A DNA stretch of 64,000 nucleotides, taken from positions 1 to 64,000 of the forward strand of contig JADLHZ010000027.1 of assembly GCA_020848545.1 (NCBI GenBank). Reading direction: 5' to 3'. The DNA is from Deltaproteobacteria bacterium. GTDB taxonomy: Bacteria > Myxococcota > JADLHZ01. The translations under genes and the position numbers were made by a program. Below, piece after piece: positions 27,183-34,856 of this stretch; the first letter of the stretch is position 1; each line of letters opens with the position of its first letter. The notes below the pieces were generated by a model. The model was not told the origin of the DNA and made no database searches. It worked only from the letters and a program-made list of their open reading frames with translations.

Positions 27183-27710
27183 ATGTCTGGAACTTCTGCC
27201 GTCGCTCCCCGGTCATCCGCGCCCATCCTCTACGCCCAAGCCGACACGACGCCGCGCATGCGCATGGCCGCCGACGTGAGCGCACCGGTGGCGACAACTT
27301 CTGTCATCGCCACCTGCTCGACCGAAGCGACGACGCCCGAGTCGCACACCGCGCGCCGCGTCGTTCAACACATCCTACGTCCGCTGCCGTTCTATGCGGC
27401 GACCGCGGCCGCGATCACCGGCGCCATCTTCATCGCGGCGCTTCCCGGGATGGGCCTCCTCGTCGGCTTGCTCATCGCCCTCGCCCTCATCTTCGCGGCG
27501 CTCGCGGCCATGAAACACGTCGAGGTCGAGCAGGATCACTCGGCGAGCCAAGCGACGGAAGAGACCAACCGCCGCACGCGCTGCATTCAGGATCAGAACG
27601 AAGAGATCTTACGCCGCCTTCCCGCACAGCCGGCATCGCCCGACACCGTGCCACGGACTTCTCCCGTCGTGGCGTTGGCCCCGCGAAGAACTGTCACTGG
27701 CCTGGTTTGA
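27183..27710 (+). CDS. Two-helix membrane protein, unknown
   Basis: A 175-residue protein with ATG 27183 after GTGGAGGATTT, a good ribosome binding site. About 60 disordered residues precede two adjacent transmembrane helices (FYAATAAAITGAIFIAALPG and LLVGLLIALALIFAALAAM) with a short turn. The C-terminus is polar and proline-rich. No family is recognised. It is the only gene on this strand before the convergent ribosomal cluster. Confidence 0.6.
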   Translation: MSGTSAVAPRSSAPILYAQADTTPRMRMAADVSAPVATTSVIATCSTEATTPESHTARRVVQHILRPLPFYAATAAAITGAIFIAALPGMGLLVGLLIALALIFAALAAMKHVEVEQDHSASQATEETNRRTRCIQDQNEEILRRLPAQPASPDTVPRTSPVVALAPRRTVTGLV

Positions 27711-27720
27711 TCCCGATTCC

Positions 27721-27846
27721 AAAAAACGTCGAGCTTGGCTCGTATGCGAGGCGCGCCCGAGTGAGGAGCGCAGGCGTACTTCCTGTACGCTGAGCACCGG
27801 AGCGACCAAGCAACGAAGCAGACGGGCCGAGATCGGCGTTTTTTAG
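27721..27846. terminator. Bidirectional terminator with shared structured core
   Basis: The gap between two convergent genes holds two outward-acting intrinsic terminators. At the right, GCCGA-GA-TCGGC is followed by GTTTTTT (plus-strand transcripts, ends about 27846). At the left, read on the minus strand, GAGC-CAA-GCTC is followed by GACGTTTTTT (minus-strand transcripts from rplI, ends about 27721). Each transcript runs through the other's terminator region and a central element before stopping. The core contains a GCGTAC-TTCCT-GTACGC hairpin at about 27773-27789. The T tract of the plus-strand terminator overlaps the rplI stop codon. Confidence 0.75.
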
Positions 27847-28289
27847 GCTTGAGCGACGACCCAGAGCTGAATGGTGCTGGTCACGTCGGCGTGCAGCTTG
27901 ACGCCGAGCTTGTAGATGCCGAGCGCCTTGATCGGCTGATCGAGCAAGATGCGGCGGCGATCGATCTCGAAGCCGAGGGTTTCGAGCCCGCGCTCGATGT
28001 CTTGCGTCGTCACCGAGCCGAAGAGCTTGTCTTGCTCGCCGACCTTGCGCGCGATCGTGACGATGGCGCCGTCGACCTTGCCGCCGAGCTCCACTGCGCC
28101 GGCCTTCATCTTTTCGCGCTTCTTGCCGGCTTCGCGTTGCTGGTGCTCGAGCTCACGCTTGTTGCGCTCGGAGGCGAGCGTGGCCTTCTGCTTCGGGAGC
28201 AGATAATTGCGCGCGTAGCCAGGCTTCACGTTGACGAGATCGCCCGTGTTGCCAAGCTTCGGCACGTCATCGAGGAGAATGACTTGCAT
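27843..28289 (-). CDS. rplI: 50S ribosomal protein L9
   Basis: A 148-residue L9. The N-terminal signature MQVILLDDVPKLGNTGDLVNVKPGYARNYLLP (shown here only in part, residues 1-20 being the family start) and the long connecting helix rich in KR are typical. It is the last gene of the rpsF-rpsR-rplI cluster; rpsR ends 11 bases upstream. The stop codon lies inside the T tract of the following terminator. L9 binds 23S rRNA near the L1 stalk. Confidence 0.97.
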   Translation of the reverse strand: MQVILLDDVPKLGNTGDLVNVKPGYARNYLLPKQKATLASERNKRELEHQQREAGKKREKMKAGAVELGGKVDGAIVTIARKVGEQDKLFGSVTTQDIERGLETLGFEIDRRRILLDQPIKALGIYKLGVKLHADVTSTIQLWVVAQA

Positions 28290-28300
28290 GACCTAACTCC

Positions 28301-28591
28301 TTACATTCCCGCCGCGGTGAACGGCAAAAGCGCGATCATCCGGGCACGCGACACCGCCGACGCGAGCTCGCGTTGGTGGCCGGCGCAGTTTCCGCTGATG
28401 CGGCGCGGGATGATCTTGCCGCGCTCGGTGATGAAGTACTTCAACGCGTTGTAGTCCTTGAAGTCGATGCGCAGCGTCTTGTCCGCGCAGAAGCGGCAGA
28501 CCTTCTTACGCCCGAACGACTTGCCCTTCTTCTTACCGTCGCGCTCGCCACGTTCGCCGCGGCCGCCGCCTTCTTTGTCGAAATGTGCCAT
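28301..28591 (-). CDS. rpsR: 30S ribosomal protein S18
   Basis: A 96-residue S18. The conserved part [20 protein letters not shown] and [13 protein letters not shown] is intact. The sequence VCRFCAD plus GNCAGH gives a cysteine-bearing form that may hold zinc. The N-terminus has an extra Gly/Arg/Lys-rich stretch ([15 protein letters not shown]). It begins one base after the rpsF stop codon, so it is coupled. Confidence 0.97.
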   Translation of the reverse strand: MAHFDKEGGGRGERGERDGKKKGKSFGRKKVCRFCADKTLRIDFKDYNALKYFITERGKIIPRRISGNCAGHQRELASAVSRARMIALLPFTAAGM

Positions 28592-28592
28592 G

Positions 28593-29045
28593 TTATTCCG
28601 CCTCGTTTTCGTCGAAGCCGCCTTCGAAATCTTCGCCCATCGGGCCGAAGCCCTCGTCGTGCTCTTCGCGCCGTGGGCGGAACGGATCTTCGTCCTCCGC
28701 CTCCGCCACCACCTTCAACGTCTCGAGCTCCTTGGCATCGCGCGACGCCGGGTCGACCGCGTCCTCGAGCTGCACCGTCAGATAACGGATGACGTCGTCC
28801 GAGATGCGCAGATTACGCTCGAGCTCTTTGGGCGTGTTCGACTTGCTCAGGTAGTTGGCGTGCAGGAAGATCGCCTTCGGATACTTGGCGATCTCGTACG
28901 CGAGCTTCTTCTTGCCCCAGCTCGACATCTGCAGGAACTTGCCGCCGTCGGTGTCGACGATCGACTTGATGCGCTGCGCGAGCTTGTTCAGCGGCTCGTC
29001 GCCCACATCGGGCTTCACCAAAACGATTGTTTCGTACTCTCTCAT
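28593..29045 (-). CDS. rpsF: 30S ribosomal protein S6
   Basis: A 150-residue S6. The conserved start [17 protein letters not shown] and the [18 protein letters not shown] strand pair are clear, followed by a long acidic tail (about 45 residues, [18 protein letters not shown] and on) as in many proteobacteria. The longer frame upstream is not coding; ATG 29045 has GAGGAG upstream. No ssb gene sits between rpsF and rpsR. It heads the cluster, with a structured leader. Confidence 0.97.
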   Translation of the reverse strand: MREYETIVLVKPDVGDEPLNKLAQRIKSIVDTDGGKFLQMSSWGKKKLAYEIAKYPKAIFLHANYLSKSNTPKELERNLRISDDVIRYLTVQLEDAVDPASRDAKELETLKVVAEAEDEDPFRPRREEHDEGFGPMGEDFEGGFDENEAE

Positions 29046-29059
29046 GAATCTCCTCATGG

Positions 29060-29083
29060 ACTGTTCGGACAGTGCGAGCACTG
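29060..29083 (-). promoter_or_regulatory. rpsF leader: two mutually exclusive hairpins, one with a CCGA loop
   Basis: On the minus strand, CAGTG-CTCG-CACTG and ACTGT-CCGA-ACAGT lie next to each other and share the bases CACTG, so only one can form at a time. The second ends 14 bases before the start codon, close to the Shine-Dalgarno sequence GAGGAG. Bacterial rpsF leaders are known to bind the S6:S18 complex through a structure with a conserved CCG; this hairpin presents CCG in its loop, not as a bulge, so the match is suggestive only. Confidence 0.45.
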
Positions 29084-29190
29084 CCGAGGAGCGCGGGCCG
29101 GCCACCATGGAAGGCTCCGCGGGACGGCCCCCATGCCGCGTTGGGCCCTGGAAAGTCAACGGTGGCTTAGGTTTTCCGCCGCTTGATCGC

Positions 29191-30264
29191 TCAGCCCTTC
29201 GCCACCTTCCACTCGGCGCGCAGCTTCTTGTATGGCTCGAAGCCCTGCGGGTGATCGCCGAACTTGAGTTTGTGGTGCGGCAGGAACGCCTGCTGCCCGT
29301 TCTCGAGCGAGACGAGGTGCAGAAGATCGTTGCCCTCGTACCAATCGAGCGTCAGCCGGTAGCGGCCCTTCATCCACAGATCACGGCGCTTGAAGTACGC
29401 GAGCACCGGACCGTGCAAGGTGGCGAAGTCGTGCACGCAAAAATCGCCGGTCGGGCAGTTCGCGTAGACGAGGTCTTCGAGCGAGAGCTCCGGCGGCATC
29501 GGCTCGCCTTCCGTCAGCGCGCTCGGCGGCAGGTACGAGAATACGGCGCCGTCCTCGAGCAACACTTTGAAGGTGGGCGTCGAAGCTGGGTAGCTCGACA
29601 CGACGAAGGCGCGGCACGGCAAGCGCTGGCCCGCGTGCTTCGGATCGCCGCCGTAAAGGAGAGCCTTCTTCACCATGAGCGCGATCGGCGGGATCTCCGC
29701 GTGGACGTGCGCGGCCTTGCCGGCGTTCGGCGCTGACAGCTTGCCGGCGAACGCTGAGACCGTCGCATTGATCGCGTCATCCAGCGATGGTGAGCCCTCC
29801 TCTCGCTTGTAGAAGTCGAACACGTGCTCGACGAGCGCGCCCTGCGGCGAGAGCCCGTTCCTCATCGACCACTGCACGTAGTCTTTGATGACCTCGATCC
29901 CGGTCTCGAACTCCGTCGCTTTCAGATCGTGCGCGCGCTTCGTGAGCACGATGGCCACGTCCGTGCGCGGATCGAAGACATGCACGAAGTCGCGCGGGTT
30001 GCGCATCCCTTCGATGACGCAGTCGCCGTGGAGGCCGGGCTCGGCGCGCACGTGCCGCAGACACGCGTCGGGATCGTCCTTCAGCGCGTCGGTCGAGAAC
30101 TTCGTCATCGCTTCGATGTGATCTTGCTTCGTCCCGACCGGTGCCGGAAACATCCGCCGCACCCACGCGCTCGCCTTGATGTGCGAAATCTGCAAGCGCG
30201 CGGCGAGCTTCTCCGCGAACGGCGTCTTGCCGGTGGCGCTGATGCCGAGGACGAAGATCTTCAC
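29191..30264 (-). CDS. P-loop kinase/ATPase with unknown C-terminal domain
   Basis: A 357-residue cytosolic protein. Residues ~5-18 (VLGISATGKTPFAEKLA) form a P-loop; the arrangement resembles small AAA_33/adenylate-kinase-like enzymes, and the first ~170 residues fit that fold (CVIEGMRNPRDFVHVFDPR). The C-terminal ~190 residues (PTFKVLLEDGAVFSYLPPSA, FATLHGPVLAYFKRR) are unrecognised and may bind the substrate. GTG 30264 overlaps the preceding stop as GTGA, so it is coupled to that gene. No substrate can be assigned. Confidence 0.72.
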   Translation of the reverse strand: MKIFVLGISATGKTPFAEKLAARLQISHIKASAWVRRMFPAPVGTKQDHIEAMTKFSTDALKDDPDACLRHVRAEPGLHGDCVIEGMRNPRDFVHVFDPRTDVAIVLTKRAHDLKATEFETGIEVIKDYVQWSMRNGLSPQGALVEHVFDFYKREEGSPSLDDAINATVSAFAGKLSAPNAGKAAHVHAEIPPIALMVKKALLYGGDPKHAGQRLPCRAFVVSSYPASTPTFKVLLEDGAVFSYLPPSALTEGEPMPPELSLEDLVYANCPTGDFCVHDFATLHGPVLAYFKRRDLWMKGRYRLTLDWYEGNDLLHLVSLENGQQAFLPHHKLKFGDHPQGFEPYKKLRAEWKVAKG

Positions 30265-30767
30265 CGGGGATTCTGTGCTTCGTGCCAGCGCTGCGTCTTC
30301 GGATCGAACTCGCTGACGATCGCGAAGAGCACGTGGCCGCTCGGGACGAACGCCGCCGACGTCTGCCGCACGATGATGCCGACGCCCTCTTTCTTCGCGT
30401 CGTCCTTGTATTCGACGGTGATGTACTTCGTCTCGAAGCGATCCTCGGGAAACGCAGAGAGCTCGATGTAGCGCTCGATGTGCCAACCCGCTTCGGTGAG
30501 CGCCTTGTTGTCACCCTCGGTGAAGGCGTCGCCGAAGGTCACGCGCGAGCGCGGCAGGCACTCGAACACCCAGCCGAACTCCCAGGCCGTGCGCTCGACG
30601 AGGTACTGATCGCGCCAGGCCATCCCGAGCCGCTTGTTCTTGCGCAAGGTGCCGGACGCGTGGCGCTCGACGAAGGCGTCGGCCTCGAGCGCGCGCAGCT
30701 CCACGCGCTTCTTCATCACTTCGCAAGCGGCGACGGCGGCGTCGACAGGAACGATCTTCGTCTCCAT
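30261..30767 (-). CDS. Unknown cytosolic protein coupled to P-loop kinase
   Basis: A 168-residue protein without signal or membrane segment. It is mixed alpha/beta (METKIVPVDAAVAACEVMKK, GWVFECLPRSRVTFG, TKYITVEYKDD). ATG 30767 is the first after the likely promoter; an upstream frame is possible but overlaps the neighbouring gene. Its stop overlaps the kinase start by four bases, so the two are probably a functional pair. I do not recognise a family. Confidence 0.68.
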   Translation of the reverse strand: METKIVPVDAAVAACEVMKKRVELRALEADAFVERHASGTLRKNKRLGMAWRDQYLVERTAWEFGWVFECLPRSRVTFGDAFTEGDNKALTEAGWHIERYIELSAFPEDRFETKYITVEYKDDAKKEGVGIIVRQTSAAFVPSGHVLFAIVSEFDPKTQRWHEAQNPR

Positions 30768-30802
30768 GGCGCGGGTTATGACATACTCTTTTCGCGAAAG
30801 CG

Positions 30803-31582
30803 TTAGAACTTCATGCCGGCGCCGCTCCACGACTTGTCGCTGCCGAAGTCGGTGAAGAACGCGAGGACGAGGCTGGCCGCCGCGAAGACGCCAGCGCTCA
30901 CGATGAGGCCGCGGGACGCGGCGGACAGCTCATTGGCGCCGCGGCCGATGGCCACGAGCTGCGCGCCGTTCACCGTTGCGCCGCCGCCGATCGCGCTGTT
31001 GGCGAGGGCCTGATACTCCGCGGCCCGCATCTGCGCCGCGATCGCGAGGCCGAGGCCCGCCGCAAGGCTCGCGACCGACACCGCCGTCGTCGTCGCGAAC
31101 CAAGCCACGTGCGCCGGCTTCGGCCGCCAGCGCGCCTTCCACTCGAGCGCGACGCCTGAGGGGAACGGCGTGCTCTTCGCCGGCAACAGCTCCTGCACGA
31201 GCGCGCCGACGAGATCGAGCGCGTGCTCCGGCTTGGTCGCGCTCTTCGTCACCATCTTCTGCACGTCGCCGCTCGCCGGATCGAGCAACGCCAGCGTCAC
31301 GACGTCGGTGTCCTCGACGCTGACGGCGGTGACGACGATCGCGCCGTCCGCCTGCGTGCCGGCGAAGATCTTCGCCCAGCACGTCTTCTCGGCCTCGACG
31401 CAGCTCGTGCCACCGAACGGTGCGAGATCACGCAAGACGCGCACGCCGTCGTATTTTTCGAGCTCAGCGGTGAGCGCCTGGCTCAGCAGCTTCTGCTGGC
31501 GCACGCTGACGCCGCTGCGGTCGGACATGTGGAGAACGTACGTCGACTGAGGCAGGGCGACGGCGAGGAGGAGGAGGATCAT
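30803..31582 (-). CDS. Exported membrane protein, unknown
   Basis: A 259-residue protein with an N-terminal signal sequence (MILLLLAVALPQSTYV), a ~125-residue periplasmic domain containing two cysteines (GGTSCVEAEKTCWAKIF), and two C-terminal hydrophobic segments (about residues 157-180 and 220-245). The domain order recalls myxobacterial proteins of unknown function that resemble a TolB-like amino-terminal fold. ATG 31582. It lies 35 bases upstream of the kinase pair in the same direction. Confidence 0.62.
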   Translation of the reverse strand: MILLLLAVALPQSTYVLHMSDRSGVSVRQQKLLSQALTAELEKYDGVRVLRDLAPFGGTSCVEAEKTCWAKIFAGTQADGAIVVTAVSVEDTDVVTLALLDPASGDVQKMVTKSATKPEHALDLVGALVQELLPAKSTPFPSGVALEWKARWRPKPAHVAWFATTTAVSVASLAAGLGLAIAAQMRAAEYQALANSAIGGGATVNGAQLVAIGRGANELSAASRGLIVSAGVFAAASLVLAFFTDFGSDKSWSGAGMKF

Positions 31583-31672
31583 GCGCGCACCCTAGCGCGA
31601 CACGTAGGCCGGTGACGTGACCAGACGCACATTGATCTGGCGCGCGGGAAGCCGCTGGATAGCATTGCGTGC

Positions 31673-34210
31673 ATGCGTATCGCCCTCCTCGCCTTCGTGC
31701 TCGCTTGCGCCGTCACCTCCGAGCTCTCCGCGACCGCGCTCCCGCCCGGCCTCCGCCAGAAGGCCGCGCCGAGCAAGAACGACGTCGTCAAAGTGCGCGT
31801 GCGCCGCATCGAGCAGATCACGCCGACCTCGACGACGGCGCCGCCGCCGAAGAACGCGGTCATCGGGCTGCACCAGATCGCCGTCGTGTTGATCGAGACC
31901 GATGACGCGCGCTTCAAGGAGGCGGATCCGAAGGCGGCGGTCGAGAAGATGTTCTTCGATCAACAGAACCCGTCGCTCGCGCACTACTACCAGGAGCAAT
32001 CGTACGGCCGTTATCAACTGAGCGGCAAAGTGTTCGGGCCGGTGCGCGTGAAGGGCAAGCTCGCGAGCTTCAGCTACGGCCCGGGGCAAGAGGGGCAGAA
32101 CGTCCGCAAGGTGATCCAGCAAGCGTTCGACGCCGTCGCCGAGCAGATCGACATGAAGACCTTCGACGGCTACAACGCGTTCTCCGAAGACAAGCCGGAC
32201 GGCGCGCTCGATCACTTCGCGGTGATCTTCCCGTCGACGATCGCTGGGCACGAAGGCTACTTCAAGCCGATCTGGCCGCACCGAGGGACGCTCGACTACG
32301 CCGCAGGCGCGAAGAAGCTGAAGAGCTACTACATCTTCTCGTATCCGATGCCGCTCGGCACGCTGGCGCACGAGCACGGCCACGACATCGGCCTGCCGGA
32401 CCTTTATGATCGCGACGACAGCTCGCACGGCGCCGGGCCGTGGTGCTTGATGGCGTCGGGAAGTTGGCTCGGGCGCGGATCGCTCCCGGCGCACGTCTCG
32501 GCCTGGGGCAAGGTGAGCATGGGCTGGGTGCGGCCGCGCATCGTGTCGCGCAGCTTGCCGAGCGTCGAGATCCCCGCGGTCGAGACGTCGCCGACGGTGC
32601 TGAAGATCCCCATTCGCACGGCTGACTCGCCGGAGTACTTCCTCGTCGAGAACCGCCAGCGCATCGGCTACGACGCGCAGCTCCCGGACGAAGGGCTGCT
32701 GATTTGGCACATCGACCAGAGCATCAAGCACAACGACGACGAGGGGCACAAGCTCGTCGACGTCGTCGAGCCAGCGACCGTGCAGGATCTCGATCGCATG
32801 CTGCGCGATCAGGATCCGGATCTGCTCGACACCTTTCGCGCCGGCAAGAAGAGCCGCTTCGCCCGCGACACGAAGCCCGGCAGCGAAGACTACGCGGGCA
32901 AGGAGACAGGCATCGTCATCGACGACATCTCGGCGTCGAAGAGCGTGATGATCGCGAGCCTCACGGTGCCGACGATCAGCGTGCCGGAAGGCGAGCCGTT
33001 CACCGTCGTGCGCGACAATTATACTTACGGGCAATTCGGCGCCGTGCCGTTGCCGGTCGGATCCGAGGACCTCGTGGTGCTGACGGCGACCGAAGGCGCC
33101 TTCGACGTGCAGGAGGTCGAGATGCTCGTCATGGGCCGGCCGCGCACGAAGCCGAAGATGACGCTGACCTTATATGAGGACGCTGGCGGCGCGCCGGGGA
33201 AGGTGCGGCTGACGACGCAGGCCGAAGCGCCGATGAAGGACGACTCGTACGCGTGGGCGAAGGTGCGGCTGCCCGAGACCGTACGCTTCAAGGGCGGCAC
33301 GAAGTTCTGGGTGGGCGTGGCGCCCTTGGACGAGCAGCTCGCCGTCGCGTTCAACCCGAGCTCATTGTCGAAGGACGCGCGCTACCGGCAGAAGGGCGAC
33401 AAGGCGCTGAAGAGCGCCTACAACTTCGCCAAGGGCAAAGAGCCGGTCGCAGACTTCATCCTGCGCGCGAAGGGCTACGGCTTCATCGGCGTCGCGAACG
33501 CGAAGATCCCCGCCCAGGCCGACGAAGACGACGCGTTGATCAAGCGCATGCGCGAAGCCGACGCGCAGCTCGACAAGAAGCAATTCTTGGAGGCCGCCGC
33601 CACGTACGGCACCGTGCTGCAGCGGATGAGCGAAGATCCGCGGCGGTTCATGACGTGGATTCCGGTGGTCGTGAACGCGCTCGGCGTCGCCGACTATCAA
33701 GCGAAGAACTGGAAGGGCGCGATCGATCAGTTCACGCGAACGTTGCGCTACGCGCAGATGCTCGGCGATCCGCGCGCCGAGGCCGACGTGCTCGAGAACA
33801 TCGGCGAGACCTACTTTCACGCAGGTGACATGACGCTCGCCGAGTCGTTCTGTCTGCGCGCCAAGCAAATGAACCACGCGACGCCCGATCGCTTGCTCGA
33901 GAGCGAGTACTGGCTCGGGCGCATCGCGTTCGCGAAGAAGGATCGCGCGGCGGCGGCGGCGCGCTTCGACGCGGCGTCTGCGTTGGTCGCGGTCGTGCAC
34001 AAGGGCGAAGCGGACGTGCAGGCGAAGTGGAAGCAGCGCCTCGAGCGTGCGCGGGCGGGCACCGCGGTCGGCGAAGATGCGATCGACGGCGAGTCGCGGG
34101 TGGCGAAGGAGCTCGCGGAGGAGCACAAGGCCGAGACGCAGCCAGAGACCGCGCAGGACGATTCGGGGACGCGGAAGATGGATATGAGCGATTACTTGTT
34201 CGGGCAGTGA
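31673..34210 (+). CDS. M6-family (immune inhibitor A-like) secreted metalloprotease with TPR-like C-terminus
   Basis: An 845-residue secreted protein. A signal peptide (MRIALLAFVLACAVTSEL) precedes an M6-type protease domain. The zinc motif HEHGH spans 233-237 and continues HEHGHDIGLPDLYD, a form typical of M6 peptidases such as immune inhibitor A. A beta domain (about 410-560) follows, then ~250 residues of helical repeats that look like TPRs (AATYGTVLQRMSED, AIDQFTRTLRYAQML, GETYFHAGDMTLAESF). The TPR-like tail is unusual for M6 proteases and may bind partners or prey components. The organism could use it as a predatory or nutritional protease. ATG 31673 is the first start; 90 bases separate it from a divergent gene. 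Confidence 0.87.
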   Translation: MRIALLAFVLACAVTSELSATALPPGLRQKAAPSKNDVVKVRVRRIEQITPTSTTAPPPKNAVIGLHQIAVVLIETDDARFKEADPKAAVEKMFFDQQNPSLAHYYQEQSYGRYQLSGKVFGPVRVKGKLASFSYGPGQEGQNVRKVIQQAFDAVAEQIDMKTFDGYNAFSEDKPDGALDHFAVIFPSTIAGHEGYFKPIWPHRGTLDYAAGAKKLKSYYIFSYPMPLGTLAHEHGHDIGLPDLYDRDDSSHGAGPWCLMASGSWLGRGSLPAHVSAWGKVSMGWVRPRIVSRSLPSVEIPAVETSPTVLKIPIRTADSPEYFLVENRQRIGYDAQLPDEGLLIWHIDQSIKHNDDEGHKLVDVVEPATVQDLDRMLRDQDPDLLDTFRAGKKSRFARDTKPGSEDYAGKETGIVIDDISASKSVMIASLTVPTISVPEGEPFTVVRDNYTYGQFGAVPLPVGSEDLVVLTATEGAFDVQEVEMLVMGRPRTKPKMTLTLYEDAGGAPGKVRLTTQAEAPMKDDSYAWAKVRLPETVRFKGGTKFWVGVAPLDEQLAVAFNPSSLSKDARYRQKGDKALKSAYNFAKGKEPVADFILRAKGYGFIGVANAKIPAQADEDDALIKRMREADAQLDKKQFLEAAATYGTVLQRMSEDPRRFMTWIPVVVNALGVADYQAKNWKGAIDQFTRTLRYAQMLGDPRAEADVLENIGETYFHAGDMTLAESFCLRAKQMNHATPDRLLESEYWLGRIAFAKKDRAAAAARFDAASALVAVVHKGEADVQAKWKQRLERARAGTAVGEDAIDGESRVAKELAEEHKAETQPETAQDDSGTRKMDMSDYLFGQ

Positions 34211-34231
34211 TCCGCGAACTTGGATCGCGGA
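34211..34231 (+). terminator. Hairpin after metalloprotease gene
   Basis: TCCGCGA and TCGCGGA pair around a 7-base loop, beginning right at the stop codon. There is no clear T tract, so termination may be Rho-dependent or the hairpin may only stabilise the 3' end. Confidence 0.35.
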
Positions 34232-34339
34232 GGTCACATTCAACAACTTAGTCCTTCGACCGCGTGAAGATTGCCGTTCAACAGGTACATCGACGACGTC
34301 GAGCCGTTTCGACTGTAAACGCGAGCGCCGAGCGAAGGA

Positions 34340-34577
34340 AGAGCGGAGCGGGGGCATGCGGCCGGTGGCAGCGATCGTGCGGCGGTCGCCCTCGTCGCGG
34401 CCGGACGCGCGGCGGCCGGCGCTTCGAACGTGAGTGTGCGCACCGCCCGCGCCACGCTGCGCGTGTCACGCGCGTTGCACATGCTGAGCCGCGGCGCTGC
34501 GGGCTCGCGCTCCCGCCCAGCCGCAGCACTCGGGGCGTCTGGGCGGGGCTCGCCCGGCGCCGCTGTCTCTCAGCTTC
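34340..34577 (+). repeat. Left arm of ~240-bp inverted repeat flanking HNH gene
   Basis: Compared with the reverse complement of the right arm, the two sequences stay alignable for about 240 bases with only short gaps. In the inner 60-base block (34516-34575 against 36121-36180) I count 58 identical positions. Outside the block identity falls but long runs persist, for example CTGCGCGTGTCACG and TTGCACATG. No protein-coding gene is credible here. The arm contains no transposase remnant. Confidence 0.9.
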
Positions 34578-34596
34578 GCTCACGGACGGTGTGCGG

Positions 34597-34614
34597 ACGT
34601 TTCCGAGGAAACGT
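34597..34614. repeat. 18-bp near-perfect palindrome, candidate endonuclease or regulator site
   Basis: ACGTTTCCGAGGAAACGT is an 8-base stem around GA, 243 bases upstream of the HNH gene. Its core GTTTCCGAGGAA recurs inside the gene at 35439-35450, with variants at 35574-35585 (GTTTCCGCGGAA) and, inverted, at 36051-36062 (GTTTCCGCGGGA). Confidence 0.7.
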
Positions 34615-34856
34615 GGCTGCGGTTTCGTGCGGAATTCCTCGATGTTTTTTGATCTTCTTCGGAGATAGACCTTGACGAGCTTTGCGACCGTCGCGGCGGG
34701 CGTTCGCTGAGTCGCATGAGCGAAGGCGATCGCTGAGTCTATGGCTGCGCACACGACGCGCGGTGCGATGGCGAGAGATCTTTCGTGGATCGCTCCCTTT
34801 GCGCCTCGCAGCCGGCCTGCGGCTGCGTCGAAAAAGTGCGTGCTAGAAGCGTGGTC

